Below, in pieces: positions 33,822 through 41,955 of a DNA stretch of 55,680 bases (positions are counted from its first letter, which is position 1; each line of letters starts with the position of its first letter). Where the stretch lies: NCBI GenBank assembly GCA_937898715.1, contig CALEKA010000054.1:1-55680 (forward strand). Direction: 5' to 3'. The notes beneath the pieces are model-generated. The model was not told where the DNA came from. It searched no databases and worked only from the letters and a program-made list of their open reading frames with translations. Source of the DNA: an uncultured Prevotella sp. (GTDB lineage Bacteria > Bacteroidota > Bacteroidia > Bacteroidales > Bacteroidaceae). A program made the position numbers and the translations under genes.

Positions 33822-36452
33822 ATGAACGTAAAGATTAGCAATGCCAATCAGCCTTCATGGAGAGTGGTAAACGTAAAGAGCCACATCCCCGAAGCCTTGA
33901 AGAAGCTTGATGAACTCGCTCACAACCTTTGGTGGGCTTGGAGCACAGAAGCTCAGCAACTCTTCGCAAGCCTTGACGAAGACCTCTGGAAGAAGGTCAA
34001 CAAGAATCCGATCGACTTGCTCCGTAGCATCGACTATGATCGTTTGACCGAACTCTCAAAGGATGATGAACTCATCGCTCGTATGGACAAGGTGTATGGC
34101 GACTTCCGTAAGTATATGGACGTGAAGCCTAATGCCAAGCGTGCTTCTGTAGCCTACTTCTGTATGGAGTATGGTCTCAACCACGTACTGAAGATCTACT
34201 CAGGTGGTCTCGGTATCCTCGCTGGTGACTACTTGAAGGAAGCTTCTGATAGCAATGTCGATATGTGTGCAGTAGGTTTCCTCTATCGTTACGGCTACTT
34301 CACTCAGACCCTCTCTATGGATGGTCAGCAGATTGCTAACTACGAAGCTCAAGACTTCGATCGTCTGCCCATCGAGCGCGTGCTCGATGCTGAAGGCAAT
34401 CAGGTAATTGTTGACGTGCCTTACCCCAACTTCATGGTACATGCCGCTCTTTGGGTGGCCAATGTAGGCCGTATCAAGCTATACCTCCTCGATACGGATA
34501 ATGATATGAACTCAGAGTTTGACCGTCGTATCACTCACTCTCTCTATGGTGGTGACTGGGAAAACCGTATCAAGCAGGAGTACTTGCTCGGTATCGGTGG
34601 TATGCTCGCCCTTAAGAAACTCGGCATCAAGAAGGATATCTACCACTGCAACGAGGGTCACGCAGCACTTTGCAATGTGCAACGTTTGGCCGACTACGTA
34701 GAGAGTGGCCTTACCTTCGACGAGGCTCTCGAACTCGTTCGCGCTTCTTCTCTCTATACCGTACATACTCCTGTACCCGCTGGTCACGACTACTTCGACG
34801 AGGGTCTCTTCAATAAGTATATGAATCAGTTCCCCGCTCGCTTGGGCATCTCTTGGGACGATTTCATGGGTCTCGGTCGTACCAATCCCGACGACAAGGG
34901 TGAGAAGTTCTGTATGTCCACCTTCCTCTGCAAGACATGTCAGGAGGTTAATGGTGTAAGTTGGCTCCACGGCCGCGTGAGCCAACAGATGTTTAAGGGC
35001 ATTTGGCCGGGCTATATGCCTTCAGCCGAGCGTCCTAATCATGCAGAACGCAGCCACGATGAGTGGTTCGACATCTACAATCCCCATCCTGAAGAAAGCC
35101 ACGTGGGCTACGTTACTAATGGTGTGCACTTCCCCACATGGTGTGCTAAGGAGTGGCAGGCAGTCTATGCCAAGTATCTGGGTAAAGAGTACATCCACGA
35201 TCAGAGCAATAGCAAGATTTGGGAGAAGATCTACAATGTGCCCGATGAAGTGATTTGGAATACGCGCGTCACACTGAAGAACAAACTCATCGACTATATC
35301 CGTGCTCGCTTCCGTGAGAACTGGCTCCGCAATCAGGGCGACCCATCACTCGTAGTAAGTCTGCTCGATAAGATCAATCCTAATGCACTCTTGATTGGCT
35401 TCGCTCGTCGTTTTGCCACTTATAAGCGTGCTCACTTGCTCTTCTCCGACCTCGATCGTCTGTCGAAGATTGTCAACAATCCCGACTACCCCGTACAGTT
35501 CCTCTTCGCCGGTAAGGCTCACCCCGCTGACGGTGCAGGTCAGGGCTTGATCAAGAAGATCTACGAAATCTCTCAGCGTCCTGAGTTTATGGGTAAGATC
35601 CTCTTCCTCGACAACTATGATATGCAGCTTGCTCGTCGTCTTGTATCGGGTGTGGATATCTGGATGAACACTCCGACTCGTCCTCTCGAGGCTTCTGGTA
35701 CTTCGGGCGAGAAGGCATTGATGAATGGTGTAGTCAACCTCAGCGTGCTTGATGGCTGGTGGTATGAGGGCTATCGTGAAGGCGCAGGTTGGGCTCTTAC
35801 CGACCGTCGCACTTACGAGAACCAGGAACACCAAGACCGTCTCGATGCTTCTACGATCTACTCTATGCTTGAGCAGGAGATCATTCCTCTCTACTACGCT
35901 CGCAACCGCAAGGGCTATTCAGAGAACTGGGTACGCACGGTGAAGAACTCTATCGCTTGCATCGCTCCGCAGTATACCATGAAGCGTCAGCTCGACGACT
36001 ACTACGATCGCTTCTACAATCCCGAGGCAGCTCGCTATAAGGCTCTTGCAGCTAATGATAATCAGCTTGCTAAGGAGATTGCCAACTGGAAGGAAAGCGT
36101 TGCCGAACGTTGGGACAACATCCGCGTGGTAAGCACGGAACGTAGCGAAAACCTCCAGAATGGTGCACTCGTAAGCGGTAAGGACTTCTCTGTAAAGCAT
36201 GTGATCGACGAGCAAGGACTCGACGATGCTATCGGAGTAGATCTCGTCATTATGGCTGGTCCTGAGGGTAACGAAAGCATCTATACCGTGCTTCCTATGA
36301 ATGTAGTAGGTCACGAAGGCAATCTCTATACCTTCGAGCTCACAGCAAGTGTGGACCTCGCTGGATCTTACAAGGTAGCTTACCGTATGTATCCGAAGAA
36401 CAAGAACTTGCCTAATCGTCAGGACTTCTGCTACGTACGCTGGTTCAACTAA
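33822..36452 (+). CDS. glgP: Alpha-glucan (glycogen) phosphorylase
   Basis: 876 residues of the compact bacterial GT35 class. Residues 1-120 are the DUF3417-type N-terminal region (ALKKLDELAHNLWWAWS), then the phosphorylase core with GGLGILAGDYLKEASD, HCNEGHAAL and FARRFATYKRA. The PLP Lys is Lys631 in EASGTSGEKALMNG, where Glu replaces the usual Met or Asn before Lys. It releases glucose-1-phosphate from glycogen. The start at 33822 is taken because the preceding 17 codons are unlike the family. With the upstream synthase it forms a synthesis and breakdown pair; no branching enzyme is in view. Confidence 0.95.
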   Translation: MNVKISNANQPSWRVVNVKSHIPEALKKLDELAHNLWWAWSTEAQQLFASLDEDLWKKVNKNPIDLLRSIDYDRLTELSKDDELIARMDKVYGDFRKYMDVKPNAKRASVAYFCMEYGLNHVLKIYSGGLGILAGDYLKEASDSNVDMCAVGFLYRYGYFTQTLSMDGQQIANYEAQDFDRLPIERVLDAEGNQVIVDVPYPNFMVHAALWVANVGRIKLYLLDTDNDMNSEFDRRITHSLYGGDWENRIKQEYLLGIGGMLALKKLGIKKDIYHCNEGHAALCNVQRLADYVESGLTFDEALELVRASSLYTVHTPVPAGHDYFDEGLFNKYMNQFPARLGISWDDFMGLGRTNPDDKGEKFCMSTFLCKTCQEVNGVSWLHGRVSQQMFKGIWPGYMPSAERPNHAERSHDEWFDIYNPHPEESHVGYVTNGVHFPTWCAKEWQAVYAKYLGKEYIHDQSNSKIWEKIYNVPDEVIWNTRVTLKNKLIDYIRARFRENWLRNQGDPSLVVSLLDKINPNALLIGFARRFATYKRAHLLFSDLDRLSKIVNNPDYPVQFLFAGKAHPADGAGQGLIKKIYEISQRPEFMGKILFLDNYDMQLARRLVSGVDIWMNTPTRPLEASGTSGEKALMNGVVNLSVLDGWWYEGYREGAGWALTDRRTYENQEHQDRLDASTIYSMLEQEIIPLYYARNRKGYSENWVRTVKNSIACIAPQYTMKRQLDDYYDRFYNPEAARYKALAANDNQLAKEIANWKESVAERWDNIRVVSTERSENLQNGALVSGKDFSVKHVIDEQGLDDAIGVDLVIMAGPEGNESIYTVLPMNVVGHEGNLYTFELTASVDLAGSYKVAYRMYPKNKNLPNRQDFCYVRWFN

Positions 36453-36464
36453 TTGATTAATACA

Positions 36465-36518
36465 CAATCCATTGAGGCCACTCCCATCTGAGGAGTGGCC
36501 TTATTGGATTGCTTTTTT
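36465..36518 (+). terminator. Intrinsic terminator after glgP
   Basis: A long stem: CAATCC/GGATTG outside and AGGCCACTCC/GGAGTGGCCT inside, followed by CTTTTTT. Confidence 0.92.
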
Positions 36519-36548
36519 TACTCCTATCTATCATTATCTATAAGCATT

Positions 36549-37511
36549 ATGAAGAAGATCAAGTTACTTTTGCTCATGCTGGCTATGCTCGTGCTTGCAC
36601 CAGCTACTCCCGCAAGCGCTCAGTCTAAGTTTGTCGTACCTGTGACAGGACGTAAAGTGAAACTTTGGGTAAGCGATGAGCAAGTGCTCAGCTTGAGTTC
36701 ACAAGAATATCAGAATTACCTTAAGACCGCTCAAATCTCTACCGATGCTACCAATACAGCATTGGTAAAGAAGGTAGGACAGAAAATGGCTACAGCCGTA
36801 GAGACTTACTTAAAGGAAAACAATCGTCTCGATGCTATTCAGAATTACAATTGGGAGTTCAATCTCGTAAAGGACAATAGTGCCAATGCCTTCTGTATGC
36901 CTGGTGGTAAAATCGTGGTATACGAAGGTTTGCTCCCCGTCACTCAGTCGGAAGCAGCGCTCGCTATTGTGCTCGGTCATGAGATCGCTCATGCTGTGGC
37001 AAAACACTCTGCAGAACAGATGAGCACACAGGTGAAGCAGCAATTGGGTGCAAAAGTGCTTAGCGGCATCTTAGGGGCTACGGGTGCAGGCACCACAACT
37101 TCTATCCTTAGTCAGACAGCCTTCTCGCTGGGTTCAAAGTTGGGTAGCTTGAAGTATTCGCGCGACAATGAGAGCGAAGCCGACTATATGGGATTGATCT
37201 TTGCTGCAATGGCAGGCTACGATCCCAATGTGGCTGTAGACTTTTGGCAGCGTATGGCTTCTACATCCTCTAACACGAAGTTGGCATTCTTGAGCGATCA
37301 CCCCTCTGATGCAAAGCGTATAGCTAACATCAAGAAGTGGCTTCCCGAAGCTTTGAAGTATTATAAGCCCGTAACTACTACTACTTCTTCTACTACTTCA
37401 AAAGCATCCTCTAAGAAGACCACTACGAAGAAGACCACGACTAAGAAGTCGACCACCAAGAAGACTTCTACCAAGAAGACCACGAAGAAGACTACTTCTA
37501 AGAAAAAGTAA
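36549..37511 (+). CDS. M48 family metalloprotease with Lys/Thr/Ser-rich tail
   Basis: 320 residues from a signal peptide that ends near PASA-Q. The zinc motif HEIAH is at 144-148 and the third ligand is in NESEADYMG, as in BepA/LoiP-type periplasmic M48 peptidases. The body ends near residue 275. The last 45 or so residues are almost only Lys, Thr and Ser in KKTTTKK-type repeats, strongly basic and disordered. Such tails are unusual on M48 enzymes and look like histone H1-like or wall-binding tails. The enzyme probably acts on envelope proteins; the tail's role is unknown. Confidence 0.9.
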   Translation: MKKIKLLLLMLAMLVLAPATPASAQSKFVVPVTGRKVKLWVSDEQVLSLSSQEYQNYLKTAQISTDATNTALVKKVGQKMATAVETYLKENNRLDAIQNYNWEFNLVKDNSANAFCMPGGKIVVYEGLLPVTQSEAALAIVLGHEIAHAVAKHSAEQMSTQVKQQLGAKVLSGILGATGAGTTTSILSQTAFSLGSKLGSLKYSRDNESEADYMGLIFAAMAGYDPNVAVDFWQRMASTSSNTKLAFLSDHPSDAKRIANIKKWLPEALKYYKPVTTTTSSTTSKASSKKTTTKKTTTKKSTTKKTSTKKTTKKTTSKKK

Positions 37512-37557
37512 ACTTCTCTGTCGAGACTTCTTTCTCTCTCTCATGGAGAGCATCCAC

Positions 37558-37604
37558 GTCCGATAAGCAAACTGCCGCGATGGTGCTTTGCTTATCGGAC
37601 TTTT
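37558..37604 (+). terminator. Intrinsic terminator after the M48 gene
   Basis: GTCCGATAAGCAAA and TTTGCTTATCGGAC form perfect 14-bp arms, followed by TTTT. Confidence 0.9.
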
Positions 37605-37626
37605 ACAAAGCAAACTAAACTACTAT

Positions 37627-38382
37627 ATGACTAAAAAAGAACGTATCGCATCCTTCCTATGGCAGCACGTTTTGCTGCTCATTTCTTTATTTATCATGAC
37701 GCTTGGTGTAGCAGTCTGTGTGCGTAGTATGCTCGGCTCGAGCGTGATTTCCACTTTGCCCTACGTGTTTGAAACGGCGGGAAAGAAGGGCATGGGCGTG
37801 CCTCAGCTCACGATCGGGCAGTATACCTATATTATGAATGGCATATTGGTGTTAGGGCAGATAGCTGTATTGCGCAGAAAGTTCGAACCCGTACAGTTGT
37901 TTCAGCTCTTAGTAGGCTTCGTATTTGGCTCGTTAATCGACTTTAATATGCTCCTCACGCAGTGGCTCGTACCTACCACGCTTGTGTGGAAATCCGTATC
38001 GCAGTTGGTAGGTTGCACCATCTTAGGACTCGGTATCGCCTTAGAAGTACGTTGTGGTTCTGTTACCATGCCAGGTGAAGGCTTTCCTGTAGCAATCAGC
38101 GTAGTGACGGGCATAGAGTTTCCCAAAGTAAAGATCATGGTCGATACGATGCTCGTAGTATTAGCCGTAGTATTCTGCTACGTATTCTTCGGAGCATGGC
38201 AATGGTACATCGTAGGCATAGGTACGCTCTTCGCTATGATCTATGTGGGCATCGTGGTTCGTACAGTTGGCAAACATCTCTCTTGGTTTGATCATCTGCT
38301 TGCCTATCAGCCCGGCTTCCGCCGTTACGTATACGGCCTTGCTCGCTTCCTATATAAGGGATATAGTAAGCTGAAGAGATAG
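37627..38382 (+). CDS. YczE/YyaS/YitT-type integral membrane protein
   Basis: 251 residues with five or six hydrophobic segments. HVLLLISLFIMTLGVAVCVR at the N-terminus, LLVGFVFGSLIDFNM and GSVTMPGEGFPVAIS in the middle resemble the YczE/YitT group, whose function is not established. The start at 37627 is chosen because upstream codons overlap the M48 terminator. It is preceded by a terminator and followed by a repeat-rich gap, so it is probably single. Confidence 0.75.
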   Translation: MTKKERIASFLWQHVLLLISLFIMTLGVAVCVRSMLGSSVISTLPYVFETAGKKGMGVPQLTIGQYTYIMNGILVLGQIAVLRRKFEPVQLFQLLVGFVFGSLIDFNMLLTQWLVPTTLVWKSVSQLVGCTILGLGIALEVRCGSVTMPGEGFPVAISVVTGIEFPKVKIMVDTMLVVLAVVFCYVFFGAWQWYIVGIGTLFAMIYVGIVVRTVGKHLSWFDHLLAYQPGFRRYVYGLARFLYKGYSKLKR

Positions 38383-38440
38383 AGAAAACGTAATGCGTCC
38401 TTGCCTCGGCAGCGCCAGTCTACTCAGAGATTTTTCACTC

Positions 38441-38561
38441 AGTTCTGTGGGCGACGCGTTCTTGCGTCGGCATCTCAAGCGAGCAAACAGTGTCCACATA
38501 TAAAGTAGGGACAAATAGTTTCGCAGACGATGCCGACGCGGGACGCGTCGCCCACAGAACT
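38441..38561. repeat. GC-rich inverted repeat (AGTTCTGTGGGCGACGCGT family)
   Basis: The arms 38441-38473 and 38529-38561 pair with a few mismatches. They match the arms at 52657-52764 almost base for base, and the core matches 243-342. Confidence 0.88.
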
Positions 38562-38635
38562 ATAGAATAACACTTTGAAGTTGACCTTTGGTGGCTGGGG
38601 CAGCAGTCCGTTATCCCCTTTTTTGCATATACTTG

Positions 38636-38697
38636 CTGAAGTCTCGGATTTGACAGAGCGGGCTGAAAGCCCACCCATTCTAAATCAGAGACTTCAG
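38636..38697. repeat. Palindrome CTGAAGTCTC with inner GGGCT/AGCCC stem
   Basis: Outer arms CTGAAGTCTC and GAGACTTCAG, then GATTT/AAATC and an inner GGGCTgaaAGCCC. The inner part and the CCCATTCTAAATC flank match the palindrome at 16334-16440. Confidence 0.82.
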
Positions 38698-38779
38698 TTA
38701 TATTTCTTATAAGTGTACTATCATGTACTATAAAAAACATCGGCGAATTGTTTTTAGACTCCCTTTTAATTATCTCATT

Positions 38780-38862
38780 TCGAACGAAATGAATGTTCAT
38801 ATCGAACGAAATGAATGTTCTTATCGAACGAAATGAATGTTCATATCGAACGAAATGAGTCG
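38780..38862. repeat. Tandem 22-bp repeats TCGAACGAAATGAATGTTCA(TA)
   Basis: Three full units begin at 38780, 38802 and 38824, with a partial fourth at 38846. One base varies in unit 2. Each unit contains CGAACGAAATG, which makes a CATTTCG/CGAAATG palindrome with the sequence just before the array. Confidence 0.92.
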
Positions 38863-39035
38863 TCAATTACATGATTTTTACTGACAATACATGAAGATTT
38901 AGATTATTTCTTGCCCTTTATAACTGTTCAAATAGAATACATTGACGAATTTCTTGCTTCCTGTTTTGAAACGAGGAAACGTACATCTGCGTACGGCTGA
39001 TTCACTATTAACGCTTTGAAATACAAATGATTATA

Positions 39036-39080
39036 AAAGAAAAGCCGCATGGCTCTTCTCTGTGGAAAAGCCATGCGGCA
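39036..39080 (-). terminator. Intrinsic terminator of nagA
   Basis: On the minus strand GCCGCATGGCT pairs with AGCCATGCGGC, followed by TTTTCTTTT. It lies 70 nt past the nagA stop. Confidence 0.88.
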
Positions 39081-39149
39081 GGAATGGTGAATTATGAACG
39101 CTATGAAACGCACGCTATTGAGCGGAGTGTGTAGCGCCCTATGTAGGGT

Positions 39150-40307
39150 TTAAAGTTCGTTGGTCACCTCGTTGCCCATCTGCATTACGTAGGTGAGTTT
39201 CAGGTCGTCGTCGAACATCATGAGGTCGGCGTCCTTGCCTGCTTCGAGTGAACCCTTGCGGTCGAACACACCCATGATCTTGGCAGGAGTCTCGCTTGCC
39301 ATGCGGCATGCGTCTTCCAAGGGGATGTTGGCCATCTGTACGCAAGTGCGGATCAAGCGGTCCATCGTAGCGATAGAACCAGCCAATGCAGAGCGGTCGG
39401 CGAGTTTGCATACACCGTCTTCGAGGATTACACGAGGATCGAATGCAGCATCGCCCTCTGTAGCAGCGCAAGCGAGTGAATCGGTGATAAGAGCGGTCTT
39501 TTCTACACCCTTGATCTGATAGATCATGCGGAGCATTACGGGAGGCACGTGTATGCCATCGGCGATCATTTCGACTGTCATGTCTTGCAGTGCGAAGATG
39601 CTCTCTACAGTGCCGGGCACTTTGAATTCACGATTCTTATAGACCACGGGCATGGCATTGTAGAAGTGGGTGGCATGTGTCATACCTGCGTCATGACCAG
39701 CGAGCACGTCTTCATATTTAGCGCGTGTGTGAGCAATTGCGGGGAGTACACCATGCTTGCGGCAGGCGGTGATGAACTCTGTAGAACCAGGGAGCTCGGG
39801 GGCTTCGTCCCAACGCTTCAAACATTTGTACTTCTCGAGCAGAGGTTCGTACTCTTCAGCTACAGGTGGTTTGATCCATTCGGGGATCTGAGCACCGGCT
39901 TGTGCGGGGTTGAAGTACGGACCTTCGAGGTGCAGACCGAGCACGGGAGAATTCTCTTCAGCCATGAGCTTGTCACACGTTTCGCAGGCAGCCTCAATCA
40001 TAGGCACGGTAGATGAAGAGAGGGTGGGGAAGATAGAGGTAGTACCATGCTTCATGTGAGCATTGATGGCTACGCGGAAAGCTTCTTCTGTGCCTTCCAT
40101 AAAGTCGCGACCGCCACCACCGTGTACGTGCATTTCGATACCGCCAGGCACTACTACGCAGCCCTTAGCGTCGATCACCTGAGCGCCTTCGATGTGAAGG
40201 TCGCAGTTGGAAACAGATTTAATCTTGTTTCCGTCGATAATTACAGAGCCGCCTTCAAGCCAACCTTGGGGAGTCAGGATGCGACCATTGATGATTTGCT
40301 TAAGCAT
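39150..40307 (-). CDS. nagA: N-acetylglucosamine-6-phosphate deacetylase
   Basis: 385 residues of the amidohydrolase fold. The enzyme converts GlcNAc-6-P to glucosamine-6-P. Metal and substrate sites are seen in GGIEMHVHGGGG, GLHLEGPYFNP, AIAHTRAKYE, THATHFYNAMP and the catalytic Asp in ALITDSLACA. The start at 40307 (MLKQIINGRIL) is preferred; the frame runs 30 codons further upstream without family similarity. It can use GlcNAc released by enzymes such as the GH20 protein encoded at 11523. Confidence 0.95.
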   Translation of the reverse strand: MLKQIINGRILTPQGWLEGGSVIIDGNKIKSVSNCDLHIEGAQVIDAKGCVVVPGGIEMHVHGGGGRDFMEGTEEAFRVAINAHMKHGTTSIFPTLSSSTVPMIEAACETCDKLMAEENSPVLGLHLEGPYFNPAQAGAQIPEWIKPPVAEEYEPLLEKYKCLKRWDEAPELPGSTEFITACRKHGVLPAIAHTRAKYEDVLAGHDAGMTHATHFYNAMPVVYKNREFKVPGTVESIFALQDMTVEMIADGIHVPPVMLRMIYQIKGVEKTALITDSLACAATEGDAAFDPRVILEDGVCKLADRSALAGSIATMDRLIRTCVQMANIPLEDACRMASETPAKIMGVFDRKGSLEAGKDADLMMFDDDLKLTYVMQMGNEVTNEL

Positions 40308-40391
40308 AACAAAATATTGTTTTGTGTGCTCACCCAAGGCGGGCAAGCATACGAATATACGAATACGCACTGCGGCAAGTGCCTTAGTGCA

Positions 40392-40422
40392 TTGCAAATG
40401 TACATATTATTTTCTAACTTTG
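40392..40422 (+). promoter_or_regulatory. Promoter of the nhaC-like gene
   Basis: TTG (40392-40394), a 20-bp spacer and TAACTTTG (40415-40422). On the opposite strand TACATTTG at 40402-40395 may be a -7 element for nagA, so the divergent promoters could overlap. Confidence 0.8.
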
Positions 40423-40441
40423 CATTCAAATTGTAAAAGAA

Positions 40442-41755
40442 ATGAACGTATCTCAACATGAAGACCGGCGCTTGCGTCCGCGCCGACGGGGCTGGGTGGC
40501 CCTGCTTCCCCTCCTCTTATTGGCATTGCTTATGGCTGCAATGGGCATTTTGATGAAGGATTTCTCTAAAGTGCCGATGACGGTGGTATTTCTCATCACG
40601 AGCATTGCCTCACTCTTTACGCTGCGTGGCTATCGCGTGGAAGAACGTGTGCATACTTTCTCTCATGGCGCTGGTCGAAGCAATCTGCTCTTGATGGTGT
40701 GGATCTTTATCTTGGCAGGTGCTTTTGCCTCGTCGGCCAAGGCTATGGGGGCTGTGAGCGCAACGGTCGATTTGACGCTCTACTGCTTGCCGTCCTCCGT
40801 AGTGTTGGGTGGATTGTTCTTAGCCGCATGTGTGGTATCAATCTGTATCGGAACTTCTGTGGGTACGATTGTGGCACTTGTGCCTGTGGCTTCTGAGATG
40901 GCACAGCGTACGGGAACCTTACTCCCGCTCATGGTGGCTGCCGTAGTGGGTGGCTCGTTCTTTGGTGATAATCTCTCGTTTATTTCTGATACGACCGTAG
41001 CAGCCACTCGTACGCAGGGGTGCAATATGCGCGATAAGTTTCGCACGAACTTTCGCATCGTGTTGCCTGCTGCGTTGATTTGCTTCCTTATATATGTAGT
41101 CATGGGCTTCGAACGTGGACAATCGGGGCTCGTACAGCAGCAAGCACTTTATTTGTGGAAAGTCTTGCCCTATGCTATGGTGTTGATATTGGCCATCTGC
41201 GGTGTGAATGTGCTGTTGGTGCTTTGTCTGGGTACGGTGCTAACGGGCATTGTGGGCGTGGCAGATGGTGCTTACTCTCTTGGAGGATGGATAGACTCTA
41301 TGGCTCAAGGCATTACGGGCATGGGCGACTTGATACTCATCTCCATGATGGCGGGTGGACTGCTCGAAGTGGTAAGAAAGGGTGGGGGGGTGACCTACCT
41401 CGTACGTGGACTTACCCGAAGGGTTAGTTCTCGCAGAGGAGCAGAATGGTGTATCTCTATTCTTGTGGCGCTGACCAACTGCTGCACGGCTAATAATACG
41501 GTGGCTATTCTTTCCGTAGGTTCTGTCGCCAAGGATATCAGCGAACGCTATGGCGTGAGTCGCCAGCGTGCTGCAAGTTTGCTTGATATCTTCTCATGCA
41601 TCATGCAAGGCATTCTGCCCTACGGAGCACAATTGCTCATGGCAAGTGGCTTGGCGCTGATAAGCCCTATTGATATTATTCCTTACCTTTTCTATCCGAT
41701 GTTGCTTGCTGCGTGTGCTTGCTTGAGCATTGTGCTTTATGGTAGGCGTAATTAG
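40442..41755 (+). CDS. nhaC: NhaC-family Na+/H+ antiporter
   Basis: A polytopic membrane protein of 437 residues. A basic N-terminus (RRLRPRRRG) leads into about 11 hydrophobic segments. The family's conserved region GGSFFGDNLSFISDTTVAA is present, as are ALTNCCTANNTVAIL and MQGILPYGAQLLMASG near the end. It exchanges sodium, or malate plus sodium in some relatives, for protons; the substrate is not decided here. Confidence 0.88.
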   Translation: MNVSQHEDRRLRPRRRGWVALLPLLLLALLMAAMGILMKDFSKVPMTVVFLITSIASLFTLRGYRVEERVHTFSHGAGRSNLLLMVWIFILAGAFASSAKAMGAVSATVDLTLYCLPSSVVLGGLFLAACVVSICIGTSVGTIVALVPVASEMAQRTGTLLPLMVAAVVGGSFFGDNLSFISDTTVAATRTQGCNMRDKFRTNFRIVLPAALICFLIYVVMGFERGQSGLVQQQALYLWKVLPYAMVLILAICGVNVLLVLCLGTVLTGIVGVADGAYSLGGWIDSMAQGITGMGDLILISMMAGGLLEVVRKGGGVTYLVRGLTRRVSSRRGAEWCISILVALTNCCTANNTVAILSVGSVAKDISERYGVSRQRAASLLDIFSCIMQGILPYGAQLLMASGLALISPIDIIPYLFYPMLLAACACLSIVLYGRRN

Positions 41756-41756
41756 T

Positions 41757-41951
41757 TTGAAGTTTTGAGGTTGCAAGGTGGGTTGAGGGGGTAGTTTGAA
41801 GTTTTGAGGTTATAAGGTTATAAAGTTGCCTTAAGACTTCTCGAACCTCCAACCTCCAAACTCACTTTATAACCTCATAACCTCCAAACTCACTTTATAA
41901 CCTCCAAACTCACTTTATAACCTCCAAACTCACTTTATAACCTCCAAACTA
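41757..41951. repeat. TTATAACCTCCAAACTCACT repeat array before the serine hydrolase
   Basis: A left part reads TTTGAAGTTTTGAGGTTATA; a right part holds about four direct 20-bp copies of CTCCAAACTCACTTTATAAC in opposite orientation. The array stops 4 nt before the start codon at 41956, so the leader of that gene is made of repeats. Confidence 0.9.
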
Positions 41952-41955
41952 AATC

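Larger units (their letters stand above)
38383..39035. other. Repeat-rich intergenic region
   Basis: No credible gene. It contains a GC-rich palindrome (38441-38561), a GCGGGCTGAA palindrome (38636-38697) and a 22-bp tandem array (38780-38862). The minus-strand frame at 38435-38866 runs through all three repeats and is rejected. Confidence 0.7.

Noticed and set aside
38780..38862. CRISPR array
   Set aside because: Units are contiguous 22-mers without spacers, and no cas gene is present; the same applies to 16615-16680 and the cassette arrays.
38435..38866. 143-codon minus-strand frame near nagA
   Set aside because: It is made of three different DNA repeats (tandem 22-mers and two palindromes), giving repeated HFVR/FRSI peptides.
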